Source: Sphaerotilus sp. (GTDB lineage: Bacteria; Pseudomonadota; Gammaproteobacteria; Burkholderiales; Burkholderiaceae_C). From it: a stretch of DNA of 53,285 nt. The stretch is taken from the NCBI RefSeq assembly GCF_013299175.1, contig NZ_JAAFKF010000013.1:1-53285 (forward strand), in the 5' to 3' direction. The notes beneath the pieces are model-generated. The model saw only the letters and a program-made list of their open reading frames with translations, did not search any database and was not told the DNA's origin. The position numbers and the translations under genes are program-made. Positions 7,939 to 16,117 of this stretch are shown piece by piece (within the stretch, counting starts at the first letter, position 1; every line of letters begins with the position of its first letter).

Positions 7939-9006
7939 TCAGTTCGGGGTGGCAGGCACCGGGCGCACGATGTGCCAAGTCGGCTCGCGGCGCTGGCGCC
8001 ACAGGGCGGGCAGTATCTCGCGGTACGCCTCGGCGGTGCCACTGTAGGCGGGCGGGCAGTCGGCCTTCATCGCTTCGTGCAGCTTCGGCAGCGCGTGGTA
8101 CGGCACCATCGGGAACATGTGGTGCTCGACGTGGTAGTTCATGTTCCAGTAGAGGAAACGGAACACCGGGTTCATCTTGACCGTGCGGCAGTTGCGGCGG
8201 TGGTCGAGCACGTTCTCGGGCAGGCCGGCGTGCTGCGTCAGGCCGAAGAAGTTGTAGAGCCATGCGCCGGCCATCGACGGCAGGCCGACATAGAACAGCG
8301 GCAACCAGCTCTGGAAGTACAGCGCCACGCCGATCAGCGCCGCATAGATCGCCACCCAGACCCGCGCCTCGCGCACCATCTTCGGCCACTCCATCTCGGG
8401 CACGAAGGTCTTCTCTTCGGCGTTGAGCTGCCCGAAGGCGTTGGCGATGACGCGGGCGTATTCGGTCGGCGCGTTCTTGATGGCGAAGCAGTTCAGCGCC
8501 ATCGTCAGCAGGTCGGTCGGCACCGGCGCGGCGATTTCCGGGTCACGGCCGACGACCAGCGTGTCGGTGTGGTGGCGGGCGTGGCTCCAGCGCCAGCGGG
8601 TCGGGCGGCGCAGCACCATGAAACACGCCACCTGGTACAGCGCCTCGCTCATCCAGCGCGTCTTGAAGCAGGTGCCATGGCCGGCTTCGTGCCAGCGCGA
8701 GTCGGCCGGGCCGCAATACAGCGTGGCATAGAGGAAGAAGGCGGCGATGAACGCGCCCGTGCCCACCGTCCACGCCCAGCCCATCAACGCCCCCGCCCCG
8801 ATCACCAGCGCGAACCACAGCGCGGTGTCGCGGATCGCGTGGGCGTCGTCGCGCTTCATCAGCTCCTTCATCAGCGCCCGCGGCACGGCGCACTTGTACC
8901 AGTCGCCGTTGACCAGCCCGGCCGCCGCCGCACGGTCGCCCGCCCCACCGATCAGTCGGTAATCGTCGAGGTTGGGGGCCGGGTCGGTCATCGTGTCGCT
9001 GCGCAT
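7939..9006 (-). CDS. Membrane di-iron oxygenase / fatty acid desaturase family (MocD-like)
   Basis: A 355-residue integral membrane protein of the desaturase/hydroxylase family. The three histidine boxes are HEAGH (106-110), HARHH (142-146) and HVEHH near residue 285. Four to six hydrophobic helices surround them (e.g. about 62-98 and 205-240). I chose the ATG at 9006; the ATG at 8991 is also possible, and the longer frame to 9096 runs into the LacI promoter. Being followed by a Rieske ferredoxin and its reductase makes this a three-component mono-oxygenase rather than a lipid desaturase. MocD of rhizobia, which with MocE/MocF demethylates 3-O-methyl-scyllo-inosamine, has this architecture. 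O-demethylation of a methyl-inositol is the inferred reaction. Confidence 0.85.
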   Translation of the reverse strand: MRSDTMTDPAPNLDDYRLIGGAGDRAAAAGLVNGDWYKCAVPRALMKELMKRDDAHAIRDTALWFALVIGAGALMGWAWTVGTGAFIAAFFLYATLYCGPADSRWHEAGHGTCFKTRWMSEALYQVACFMVLRRPTRWRWSHARHHTDTLVVGRDPEIAAPVPTDLLTMALNCFAIKNAPTEYARVIANAFGQLNAEEKTFVPEMEWPKMVREARVWVAIYAALIGVALYFQSWLPLFYVGLPSMAGAWLYNFFGLTQHAGLPENVLDHRRNCRTVKMNPVFRFLYWNMNYHVEHHMFPMVPYHALPKLHEAMKADCPPAYSGTAEAYREILPALWRQRREPTWHIVRPVPATPN

Positions 9007-9023
9007 GGCATGGTTCGTTTCAT

Positions 9024-9050
9024 TGGATTTCCGCTGGATTTCCGTTGGAT
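9024..9050. promoter_or_regulatory. Direct repeats in the oxygenase/LacI divergent promoter
   Basis: TGGATTTCCG occurs at 9024-9033 and again at 9035-9044, followed by a third partial copy, TGGAT, at 9046-9050. The period is 11 bases, about one helical turn. The repeats lie just upstream of the oxygenase start and about 110 bases before the LacI-type regulator start, within the 154-base divergent intergenic region. They could be an array of regulator half-sites. No classic CG-centred LacI palindrome is evident here, so the binding protein is unknown. Confidence 0.4.
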
Positions 9051-9160
9051 GCGCGGATGCTAGGGACACTGTTCCTGCACCACAATGCCAACCCATCCAA
9101 AACCATCATTTCCTATCAGAAGGCATCAACCATGCGGCACTGCATCATTGCATTTCCATC

Positions 9161-10213
9161 ATGAGCAGCCGCCCCACCCTCACCGCCGTGGCGGCGGCGG
9201 CCGGCGTGAGCACCGCGACGGTGGACCGCGTGCTCAACAGCCGACTGCCGGTGCGCGAAGCCACGGCGCTGCGCGTCATCGAAGCCGCCGAGCGCATCGG
9301 CTACCACGGCGCCCACCTGATGCGCGCCCGGCTGCAGGAACGCACCGACCGCACGGTGCGCACGCTGGGGTTCGTGCTGCTGCGGCGGCACGAGGCGTTC
9401 TACCAGGCCCTCGGCCGGGCGCTGAACGTGGCGGTGGCGCGCTACCCGTCGCCGGGCGTCGCGGTGATCGAGTACATGGCCGCCGTGGAACCGGCCGCCA
9501 TCGCGCAGCAGTTGCTTGACCTGGGCCGCGAGGTCGATGCGCTGGCGGTCGTCGCGATCGACCACCCGCACGTCACCGCCGCGATCGAGACGCTGCACGC
9601 CGCCGGCAAGCCGGTGTTCTCGCTGCTGTCGGACCTGAGTGCGCCGACGCGGGCGGGTTACGTCGGCGTCGATCCGAGGAAAAGCGGGCGCACGGCAGCG
9701 TGGGCGATCAGCCGGCTGGCCAAGGCGCCGGGGCCGGTGGCGGTGTTCGTCGGCAGCCACCGCTACCTGGGGCACGAGGCGTGCGAGATGAGTTTTCGGG
9801 CCTACCTGCGGGAGCACGCGCCCGCGTTCCGCGTGCTCGACCCGATCGTCAACCTGGAGGACGCGCAGATCGGGCACGAGGCGACGCTGGAGCTGCTGCG
9901 GCGCCACCCGGACCTCGCGGGCATCTACGAGGCGGCCGGGGGTGGTGCCAGCGGGATGATCCGCGCCCTGCGGCTGGAGCGTCCGCCCGGCCACCCGCTC
10001 GGCCACGTCGTCACCGTCTGCAACGAGCTGCACGCCGAACACCGCAACGCCCTGATCGACGGGATCGTCGATCTGGTCCTGGTCACGCCGATCGAGCGCA
10101 TCGCGCAAACGGTAGTGGCCGCGATGCACGACGCGCTCGACCGGCCGGATGGGCCGCCGCTGGCGATGCAGCGGACGCTGCCGGTGGAGGTCTGCACGCC
10201 GGAGAATGTTTGA
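9161..10213 (+). CDS. LacI-family transcriptional regulator
   Basis: A 350-residue regulator. Residues 5-50 form the LacI helix-turn-helix and hinge region (TAVAAAAGVSTATVDRVLNS). The rest is a periplasmic-binding-protein-like sensor domain with GFVLLRRHEAFYQAL near residue 65 and an effector-site pattern IYEAAGGGASGMIRAL near 255. The start at 9161 places the HTH at the N-terminus; the upstream extension to 8972 is not protein-like. It is divergent from the oxygenase operon and next to the inositol-type importer, so control by an inositol derivative is likely (inference). Its binding sites are not certain. Confidence 0.9.
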   Translation: MSSRPTLTAVAAAAGVSTATVDRVLNSRLPVREATALRVIEAAERIGYHGAHLMRARLQERTDRTVRTLGFVLLRRHEAFYQALGRALNVAVARYPSPGVAVIEYMAAVEPAAIAQQLLDLGREVDALAVVAIDHPHVTAAIETLHAAGKPVFSLLSDLSAPTRAGYVGVDPRKSGRTAAWAISRLAKAPGPVAVFVGSHRYLGHEACEMSFRAYLREHAPAFRVLDPIVNLEDAQIGHEATLELLRRHPDLAGIYEAAGGGASGMIRALRLERPPGHPLGHVVTVCNELHAEHRNALIDGIVDLVLVTPIERIAQTVVAAMHDALDRPDGPPLAMQRTLPVEVCTPENV

Positions 10214-10216
10214 CCT

Positions 10217-10456
10217 ATGGAACAGCTAAAAATCGACAGCACCATGGACACCCGCCAGGAAGCGGTGCCCCCCGAGTACGACCTGGATACGCTGATCAAC
10301 GGTATCAACGGTGTCACGCCCGATCCGGCACAGAACGCAGAACGAAAAAAGGCGCGCAACCCAGGCTGCGCGCCACACGCCGCCCGGCCTTGGCCGGCGG
10401 CGATCACCACACCACTGGAGATTCAGGCACCGCGGCGCTTGCGCTGGCGGTACTGA
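10217..10456 (+). other. Small ORF, possible MazE-type antitoxin remnant
   Basis: A 79-codon frame starting three bases after the LacI stop. Only the first 35 residues look protein-like: PPEYDLDTLINGINGVTPD resembles the toxin-binding tail of MazE/AbrB-type antitoxins (Y-x-L-x-E-L-L-x-G-V-T-P). From codon 43 the frame runs through the minus-strand terminator and then antisense to the permease gene, so the C-terminus is probably meaningless. There is no toxin partner. It may be a gene remnant or a chance frame. Confidence 0.2.
10345..10374 (-). terminator. Rho-independent terminator of the inositol ABC operon
   Basis: A perfect eight-base-pair stem, GGCGCGCA (10351-10358) with TGCGCGCC (10367-10374), and an eight-base loop. 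Six A bases at 10345-10350 become the U-run on the minus-strand transcript. It lies about 50 bases past the permease stop at 10423. Confidence 0.85.
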
Positions 10457-11448
10457 TCGACCACCACCGCCGCGACGATGATCGCGCCCTTGACCATCTC
10501 CTGGTAGTAGGCGTCGATGCGGATGAAGGTGAACCCCGAGGTCATCACGCCCAGGATCAGCACGCCGATCACCGTGCCCGTGACCCGGCCGATGCCGCCC
10601 GACAGCGAGGTGCCGCCGATGACGACCGCGGCAATCGCGTCCAGCTCGTACATCACGCCCATGCCAGACTGGCCCGAGATGGCCCGCGCCGCCGTCACCG
10701 AGCCGGCAATGCCGCTGAGCAGACCCGCGATCGTGTAGATATAGATCAGGTGGCGGTTGACGTTGATGCCCGAAACGATCGCGGCCTGCCGGTTCGCGCC
10801 GATCGCATAGGTGAACTTGCCGAAGCGGGTGTAGCGCAGCACCACATGGAAGATCGCCGCCACCACCAGGAAGATGAACACCGGGACCGCGCCGGAGCCG
10901 ATCCAGGCGAAGTTGTCGGTCAGCATCGACACCGGCATCCCGCCCGTGAACCACTTGGCGAAGCCGCGGGCGGCCACCATCGTGCCCAGCGTGGCGATGA
11001 AGGGCGGGATCGCGGTGAAGGCGATCAGCGAGCCGTTGAGCAGCCCGATCAGCAAGCCGATCGTGGTGCCGGCCAGCAGCGGCCAGACCATCGGCAGGTC
11101 GGTCAGGTGCGGGAAGATGGCCCGCGGGAAGTCCGACACCTGCGCCAGACTCGCGGAAACCACCGCCGCCGCCGCCACCACCGAACCCGAGGACAGGTCG
11201 ATGCCGCTGGTGATGATGACCAGATTCACGCCGATGGCGATGATGCCGATCACCGCCATCTGCAGGATGATGATCTGCAGCCGCTCCGGGTTCATCAGGA
11301 AGCTCTGGCCGTTGACCCACCAGCCCAGCGCCTCGAAGAACAGCGAGATGCCGACCAGCACCAGGAAGATGCCGAGTTCGGGCGGCCACTTGCGCTTGGC
11401 CGGCTTGAAGGTCATGGACTGCGCGCCCACAGTCGCGTTGCTTGACAT
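10423..11448 (-). CDS. iatP: Inositol/ribose-type ABC transporter permease
   Basis: A 341-residue RbsC-family inner-membrane permease with eight to ten hydrophobic helices. Family signatures include GVNLVIITSGIDLSSGSVVA (helix 3) and GGTSLSGGIGRVTGTVIG near the C-terminus. The ATG at 11448 is chosen because GGAG stands seven bases before it; the frame extends further upstream without a ribosome-binding site. It is the last gene of a three-gene importer operon (binding protein, ATPase, permease) and is followed by a strong terminator. The neighbouring iol genes point to myo-inositol or derivatives as cargo, as for IatP of Caulobacter. Ribose or xylose cannot be excluded by sequence alone. Confidence 0.88.
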   Translation of the reverse strand: MSSNATVGAQSMTFKPAKRKWPPELGIFLVLVGISLFFEALGWWVNGQSFLMNPERLQIIILQMAVIGIIAIGVNLVIITSGIDLSSGSVVAAAAVVSASLAQVSDFPRAIFPHLTDLPMVWPLLAGTTIGLLIGLLNGSLIAFTAIPPFIATLGTMVAARGFAKWFTGGMPVSMLTDNFAWIGSGAVPVFIFLVVAAIFHVVLRYTRFGKFTYAIGANRQAAIVSGINVNRHLIYIYTIAGLLSGIAGSVTAARAISGQSGMGVMYELDAIAAVVIGGTSLSGGIGRVTGTVIGVLILGVMTSGFTFIRIDAYYQEMVKGAIIVAAVVVDQYRQRKRRGA

Positions 11449-11476
11449 GGTGTCTCCGTATTGAAAAGGAACTGGA

Positions 11477-12967
11477 TCAGCGCGAAGCCAGATCCATGAT
11501 CGTGACCTGATCGGCCTCGGCACGGTCCACGATGCCGGTCATGCGGCCCTCGTGCATCACCATCACCCGGTCGCTCATGCCCAGCACCTCGGGCATCTCC
11601 GACGAGATCATCAGCACCGCCACGCCCTTGCCGGCCAGCTCGCTCACCAGACGGTGGATCTCGGCCTTGGCGCCCACGTCGATGCCGCGGGTCGGCTCGT
11701 CGAGGATCAGGATCTTCGGTTGGGTCAGCAGCCAGCGGCCGATCAGCACCTTCTGCTGGTTGCCGCCGGACAGGTTCTGGATGACCTCGTTCAGGCCGGG
11801 CGTCTTCACGCGCAGCGACTGGCTCATCGCCTCGCAGTCGCGCTGCAGCTCGCCCTGCTGGACAAAGCCGTGCTTGACGTAACGCTGGCTCAGCACCGCC
11901 GATTCCAGGTTCGACAGGATGTCGAGGATCAGGAAGCAGCCGGAGTCCTTGCGGTCTTCGGTGAGGAAGGCCATGCCATGTTTCATCGCGGCGGCCGGCG
12001 TGCCGATCGTCGCCTTCTGGCCACCGATGCGGATCTCGCCTTCGGTCGCCGGCACGACGCCGAACAGCGCCTCGGCCACGTTCGAGCGGCCCGAGCCGAC
12101 CAGCCCGGCCAGCCCCAGGATCTCGCCCGCCCGCAGGTCGAAGGTGACGCCCTTGAAGATGCCGTTCACGCCGAGGTTCTTCACCGACAGCACCACGTCG
12201 CCGATCGGCACGGTCTCCTTGGGGAACATCTGCGTCACCTCGCGCCCGACCATCATCTTGATGATGTCGTCGCGGGTGACTTCGGTGGACAGCTTGGTGT
12301 CGATGTACTTGCCGTCCCGGAACACCGACACCTCGTCGGCGATCTCGAACAGCTCGTTCATCTTGTGCGTGATGTAGACGATGCCTTTGCCCTGCGCCCG
12401 CAACTGTCGAATGATGCGGAACAGGTGCCCCACCTCGGTTTCGGTCAGCGCGGACGTGGGCTCGTCCATGATCAGCACATCGGAATTGAACGACACCGCC
12501 TTGGCGATCTCGACCATCTGCCGGCTGGCGATGGACAGGCTGCGCACCTCGGCTTCGGGGTCGATGTCGATGGCGAGGCGGTCGAACAGGGCCTGCGTCT
12601 GCTGGCGCAGGGCGGTGTGATCGACGAAGCCGAAGCGGTTGAGCGGCTCGCGGCGGATCCAGATGTTTTCCGCCACGGTCATGAAGGGCATCAGGTTGAG
12701 TTCCTGATGGATCATCGCGATGCCCTGGTTCAGCGCGTCGAGCGGGCCGTGGAGCACCAGCGGCCGGCCCTTCACCCGGATCTCGCCCTGGTCGGGCGTG
12801 TAGATGCCGGCAATGATCTTCATCAGCGTGGACTTGCCGGCGCCGTTCTCGCCCATCAGCGCGTGGACAGTGCCCGCGCGCAGACGGAACCGGACATTGT
12901 CCAGCGCCACCACGCCAGGGAACGCCTTGCGGATGCCCTCGATTTCCAGCAACACAGTCTCAGACAT
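11477..12967 (-). CDS. iatA: Inositol/ribose-type ABC transporter ATP-binding protein (double cassette)
   Basis: A 496-residue RbsA/MglA-type protein with two ATPase domains. The first has Walker [10 protein letters not shown] (residues about 39-47), signature [14 protein letters not shown] and Walker [14 protein letters not shown]. The second has the degenerate P-loop GLVGSGRSN usual for this family, followed by [15 protein letters not shown] and [16 protein letters not shown]. It energises sugar or cyclitol uptake with the permease encoded 28 bases downstream and the binding protein upstream. Substrate assignment comes from context only. Confidence 0.9.
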   Translation of the reverse strand: MSETVLLEIEGIRKAFPGVVALDNVRFRLRAGTVHALMGENGAGKSTLMKIIAGIYTPDQGEIRVKGRPLVLHGPLDALNQGIAMIHQELNLMPFMTVAENIWIRREPLNRFGFVDHTALRQQTQALFDRLAIDIDPEAEVRSLSIASRQMVEIAKAVSFNSDVLIMDEPTSALTETEVGHLFRIIRQLRAQGKGIVYITHKMNELFEIADEVSVFRDGKYIDTKLSTEVTRDDIIKMMVGREVTQMFPKETVPIGDVVLSVKNLGVNGIFKGVTFDLRAGEILGLAGLVGSGRSNVAEALFGVVPATEGEIRIGGQKATIGTPAAAMKHGMAFLTEDRKDSGCFLILDILSNLESAVLSQRYVKHGFVQQGELQRDCEAMSQSLRVKTPGLNEVIQNLSGGNQQKVLIGRWLLTQPKILILDEPTRGIDVGAKAEIHRLVSELAGKGVAVLMISSEMPEVLGMSDRVMVMHEGRMTGIVDRAEADQVTIMDLASR

Positions 12968-12985
12968 CCTCGGGCACCCTCAGGC

Positions 12986-13912
12986 TCAGTTCTTGCCGCT
13001 GTACTTGGCCAGGTTGGCCGGCGTCACCAGCTCGAACGGCACGTTCACGAAACGCTCGACCGGCTGCTTCTTGATCAGCTTGATCGCGGCGTCCACGGCG
13101 CCCGAGCCTTGACCGGCGGCGTTCTGGAACACGGTCACCTTCAGGTCACCGGCCTTCATCGAGGCCAGCGCGTCCGGGGTGGCGTCGATGCCGGCGACGA
13201 TCGAGGCGGGGGTCCACTTCTTGGCGGCCTTCAGGGCGTTGATGGCGCCGATGGCCATTTCGTCGTTGTTGGCGATGATGGCGTCGAACTTCACGCCCGA
13301 AGACAGCCAGTTGGTGGTGATGTCCTGCGCCTTGGTGCGGTCCCAGGCGCCTTCACGCTTGTCCACGATCTTCATGCCGGAGCAGTCCTTCGTGGCGACC
13401 ACTTCCTCGATGTCCTTGGTGCGGGTGCGGGCCGCTTCGTTGGACAGCTCGCCCATCAGCACCAGGATGTCGCCCTTGCCCTTGAGCAGGCGGCAGACTT
13501 CCTGCGTCTCCAGCGTGCCTGAGACCTTCTCGTCCGAGGCCACAAACGCCACGCCGGCCGGCAGCTTGTCGAAGTCCACCGGCTTGCGGTTGACGTAGAC
13601 CAGCGGGATCTTGGCGTCGGTCACCATCTTGGTGATCTTCGGGGTCGCGTCGGTGTCCACCGGGTTGACGATGATCGCGTCCACCTTCTGGGCGATCAGG
13701 TTCTGGATCTGGCTGAGCTGCTTGCCCACGTCGTTGCCAGCGTCTTCGACCTGCACGTTCGCGCCGGCCTTCTTGCCCGCTTCCAGCGTGCCGTTCTTCA
13801 GGATCGTCAGGAAGGTGTCGAGCTGGGCCATCGCCAGACCGATCTTCTGGGCGTGGGCCATCGGGGATGCCAGGGAACCCGCCACAGCGGCGGCAATCAG
13901 CAGTTTCTTCAT
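12986..13912 (-). CDS. Periplasmic inositol-type sugar-binding protein (IbpA/MocB-like)
   Basis: A 308-residue Peripla_BP_4 protein. A Sec signal peptide (MKKLLIAAAVAGSLASPMAHA) precedes the mature start QKIGLAMAQLDTFL. The ligand-site regions NPVDTDATP, YVNRKP and IIANNDEMAIGAINAL match the ribose/inositol-binding class, and the closest family descriptions I know are IbpA and rhizopine MocB. The start at 13912 has GAGGAG nine bases upstream. It is the first gene of the importer operon, divergent from iolC across a 230-base region with IolR-like sites. That location supports inositol or a methylated/aminated inositol as ligand. Confidence 0.88.
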   Translation of the reverse strand: MKKLLIAAAVAGSLASPMAHAQKIGLAMAQLDTFLTILKNGTLEAGKKAGANVQVEDAGNDVGKQLSQIQNLIAQKVDAIIVNPVDTDATPKITKMVTDAKIPLVYVNRKPVDFDKLPAGVAFVASDEKVSGTLETQEVCRLLKGKGDILVLMGELSNEAARTRTKDIEEVVATKDCSGMKIVDKREGAWDRTKAQDITTNWLSSGVKFDAIIANNDEMAIGAINALKAAKKWTPASIVAGIDATPDALASMKAGDLKVTVFQNAAGQGSGAVDAAIKLIKKQPVERFVNVPFELVTPANLAKYSGKN

Positions 13913-14037
13913 GGTCTCGGTCTCCTCTAGGTGTCAACAACGGGCGCCGGGGCGCCATCCAGGGTGGTGGTTCGGTTGATCGCGCCGTGAAGCACTGCTC
14001 AACACGGCGCCACTGTAGCGTTCGGTAGAAATTTTTT

Positions 14038-14051
14038 GGAAATAGATTTCT
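14038..14051. promoter_or_regulatory. IolR-like operator, imperfect (GGAA-N6-TTCT)
   Basis: GGAA at 14038-14041, six bases, then TTCT at 14048-14051. It departs in one base from GGAA-N6-TTCC, the motif reported for IolR, an RpiR-family repressor, in Sinorhizobium. It is part of the larger palindrome GAAAT-AG-ATTTC. It sits in the AT-rich core of the binding-protein/iolC divergent region and is exactly 30 bases from the second, perfect site. Confidence 0.55.
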
Positions 14052-14067
14052 AAGGAAATACACCTAG

Positions 14068-14081
14068 GGAATTAGATTTCC
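14068..14081. promoter_or_regulatory. IolR-like operator, exact GGAA-N6-TTCC
   Basis: GGAATTAGATTTCC is an exact match to the GGAA-N6-TTCC inositol repressor motif. It lies 62 bases before the iolC ATG and three helical turns from the imperfect site at 14038. A third half-site, GGAA, is at 14054. This arrangement suits cooperative repression of both the importer operon and the iol operon. The protein involved could be the RpiR regulator at 147-1019 or one encoded elsewhere. Confidence 0.65.
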
Positions 14082-14142
14082 GAAGCTCCTAGACTCGGCG
14101 CCAACTTCCGTTCACACGCCCGCCTCCGGGCCGGACCTCCTG

Positions 14143-16092
14143 ATGAGCACCTTGAACTTCCCCTCTGGTCGCCCGATCGACTTGGCCTGCCTGGGCCGGG
14201 TCGCGGTGGACTTCTATGCCCAGCAGTTCGGCAGCCGCCTGGAGGACGCCCGCAGCATGGCGATGTACCTCGGCGGCTCGTCGGGCAATCTGGCCTTCGG
14301 CGTGGCGCGGCTGGGGCTGCGCAGCGCGATGATTTCGCGGGTCGGCAACGAGCAGATGGGGAACTTCCTGCGCGAGTCGCTGCAGCGCGAAGGCTGCGAC
14401 GTGAGCCAGCTCCAGACCGACCCCGAGCGGCTGACCGCGCTGGTGCTGCTCGGCCTGAAGGACCGCGACACCTTCCCGCTGCTGTTCGTGCGTGAGAACT
14501 GTGCCGACATGGCGATCCGCGCCGACGAGATTTCCGAGGAGTTCATTGCAGGCTGCCGTGCGCTGGCCATCACCGGCACGCACCTGTCCACGCCGACGAC
14601 CCGCGAAGCCGCCCTCACCGCGCTGACCTTCGCCAAGCGACACGGGGCGATGCGCGTGCTGGACATCGACTACCGCCCGGTGCTGTGGGGCCTGACCAGT
14701 CGCGGCGCCGGCGAGAACCGCTTCGTGGACAACGCCAACGTGACGCACCAGCTCCAGCAGGTGCTCGGCGAGTTCGACCTGCTGGTGGGCACCGAGGAAG
14801 AGTTTTTCATCGCCGGTGGTCACCCGGACGACCTGATGGCGTCGCTGCGGGCGGTGCGCGAAGTGTCGGCCGCCAAGCTGGTGGTCAAGCGCGGCGCGGC
14901 GGGCTGCTGCGTCATCGAGGGCGCCATTCCGGCGGCGATCGAGGATGCGCCGACCTTCCGCGGCGAGCGGGTCGAGGTGCTGAACGTGCTGGGCGCGGGG
15001 GATGCCTTCCTGTCCGGGCTGATGACCGGGCTGCTGCAAGGCAAGGACTGGGCCGAATCGACCCGCATCGCCAACGCCTGCGGCGCCATCGTCGTCTCGC
15101 GCCACGCCTGCTCGGCCGCGATGCCGACACCCGCAGAACTGGAACACTGGTTCAGCGGCAGCCGCAACCCGAAGGTCGATGCGGATGCCCAACTGGCGCA
15201 CCTGCACCGCGTCACCGCCCCGGCCCGCCCGGTGTGGAGCGAACTCTGCGTGATGGCGTTCGACCACCGCAGCCAGTTCTACGACATCGCCCGCGAAGCC
15301 GGTGCCGACGAGCGCCGCATTCCGCAACTCAAGTCGCTGCTGGTGCGTGCCGCCGAACAGGTCGAGCGCAGCCACCAGTTGCAGGGCCATGTCGGCGTGC
15401 TGATCGATGGCGGCGACTACGGCCGCGACGCGCTGGCGAGCGCCACGGGGCGCGGCTGGTGGGTCGGGCGGCCGGTGGAGCTGCCGGGTTCGCGCCCGCT
15501 GCGTTTTGACGGCACGCGCTCGATCGGCACGTCGCTGGTCCACTGGCCGACCGAGCAGGTGGTCAAGTGCCTCGTCCACTACCACCCGGACGACACCCCT
15601 GCCCTGCGCCTGGAGCAGGAACAGACCGTGCTCGAACTCTGGGAAGCCACCCGCGAGAGCGGCAACGAGCTGCTGCTGGAGATCATTCCCCCGAAGGCCA
15701 TGACGCCGGCCGGCACCGAGGACGCCGCCGTGCTGCGCGCCGTCAAGCGGTTCTACAACCTCGGCGTGAAACCCGAGTGGTGGAAGCTCGCCCCCATGAG
15801 CGCCGATGGCTGGACACAGCTCGAAGCCCTGGTGGCCGAGCGTGACCCGCATTGCCGAGGCGCCGTGATCCTGGGCCTGAACCAGCCGCTGCAGTACCTC
15901 GCCGACAGCTTCGTCCACGCCACCAACCCGATCGTCAAGGGCTTCATGGTCGGCCGCACGCTGTGGGTGGACGCCTCGCTGCAGTGGTTCAAGGGCGAAA
16001 TCGGCGCCGATGCCGATACCGCCTTCATCGACACCGTGGCGCAGAATTTCGCCACCCTTGTCGAAGCTTGGAAGCGCCGCAAGGCCCACTGA
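14143..16092 (+). CDS. iolC: Bifunctional 5-dehydro-2-deoxygluconokinase / DKG-phosphate aldolase (IolC-IolJ type fusion)
   Basis: A 649-residue fusion. Residues about 8-325 are a PfkB sugar kinase, with FYAQQFG, GGSSGNLAFGVARLG and the catalytic GAGDAFLSGL near 283-292. This half phosphorylates 2-deoxy-5-keto-D-gluconate. Residues about 360-645 are a DUF2090 domain opening with VMAFDHRSQFYDIA, which in proteobacteria replaces the separate aldolase IolJ. That step splits the phosphate into dihydroxyacetone phosphate and malonate semialdehyde. It is the first gene of the iolC-D-E-B operon, 25 bases before iolD. The fusion is common in proteobacterial inositol loci, and its length is typical. 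Confidence 0.95.
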   Translation: MSTLNFPSGRPIDLACLGRVAVDFYAQQFGSRLEDARSMAMYLGGSSGNLAFGVARLGLRSAMISRVGNEQMGNFLRESLQREGCDVSQLQTDPERLTALVLLGLKDRDTFPLLFVRENCADMAIRADEISEEFIAGCRALAITGTHLSTPTTREAALTALTFAKRHGAMRVLDIDYRPVLWGLTSRGAGENRFVDNANVTHQLQQVLGEFDLLVGTEEEFFIAGGHPDDLMASLRAVREVSAAKLVVKRGAAGCCVIEGAIPAAIEDAPTFRGERVEVLNVLGAGDAFLSGLMTGLLQGKDWAESTRIANACGAIVVSRHACSAAMPTPAELEHWFSGSRNPKVDADAQLAHLHRVTAPARPVWSELCVMAFDHRSQFYDIAREAGADERRIPQLKSLLVRAAEQVERSHQLQGHVGVLIDGGDYGRDALASATGRGWWVGRPVELPGSRPLRFDGTRSIGTSLVHWPTEQVVKCLVHYHPDDTPALRLEQEQTVLELWEATRESGNELLLEIIPPKAMTPAGTEDAAVLRAVKRFYNLGVKPEWWKLAPMSADGWTQLEALVAERDPHCRGAVILGLNQPLQYLADSFVHATNPIVKGFMVGRTLWVDASLQWFKGEIGADADTAFIDTVAQNFATLVEAWKRRKAH

Positions 16093-16117
16093 ACGCCCGG
16101 ACGCCCGAATTCCCCCT

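Noticed and set aside
7939-9006. Annotation as a lipid fatty-acid desaturase
   Set aside because: It is followed directly by a Rieske ferredoxin and its reductase next to inositol genes, which fits a small-molecule mono-oxygenase of the MocD kind better.
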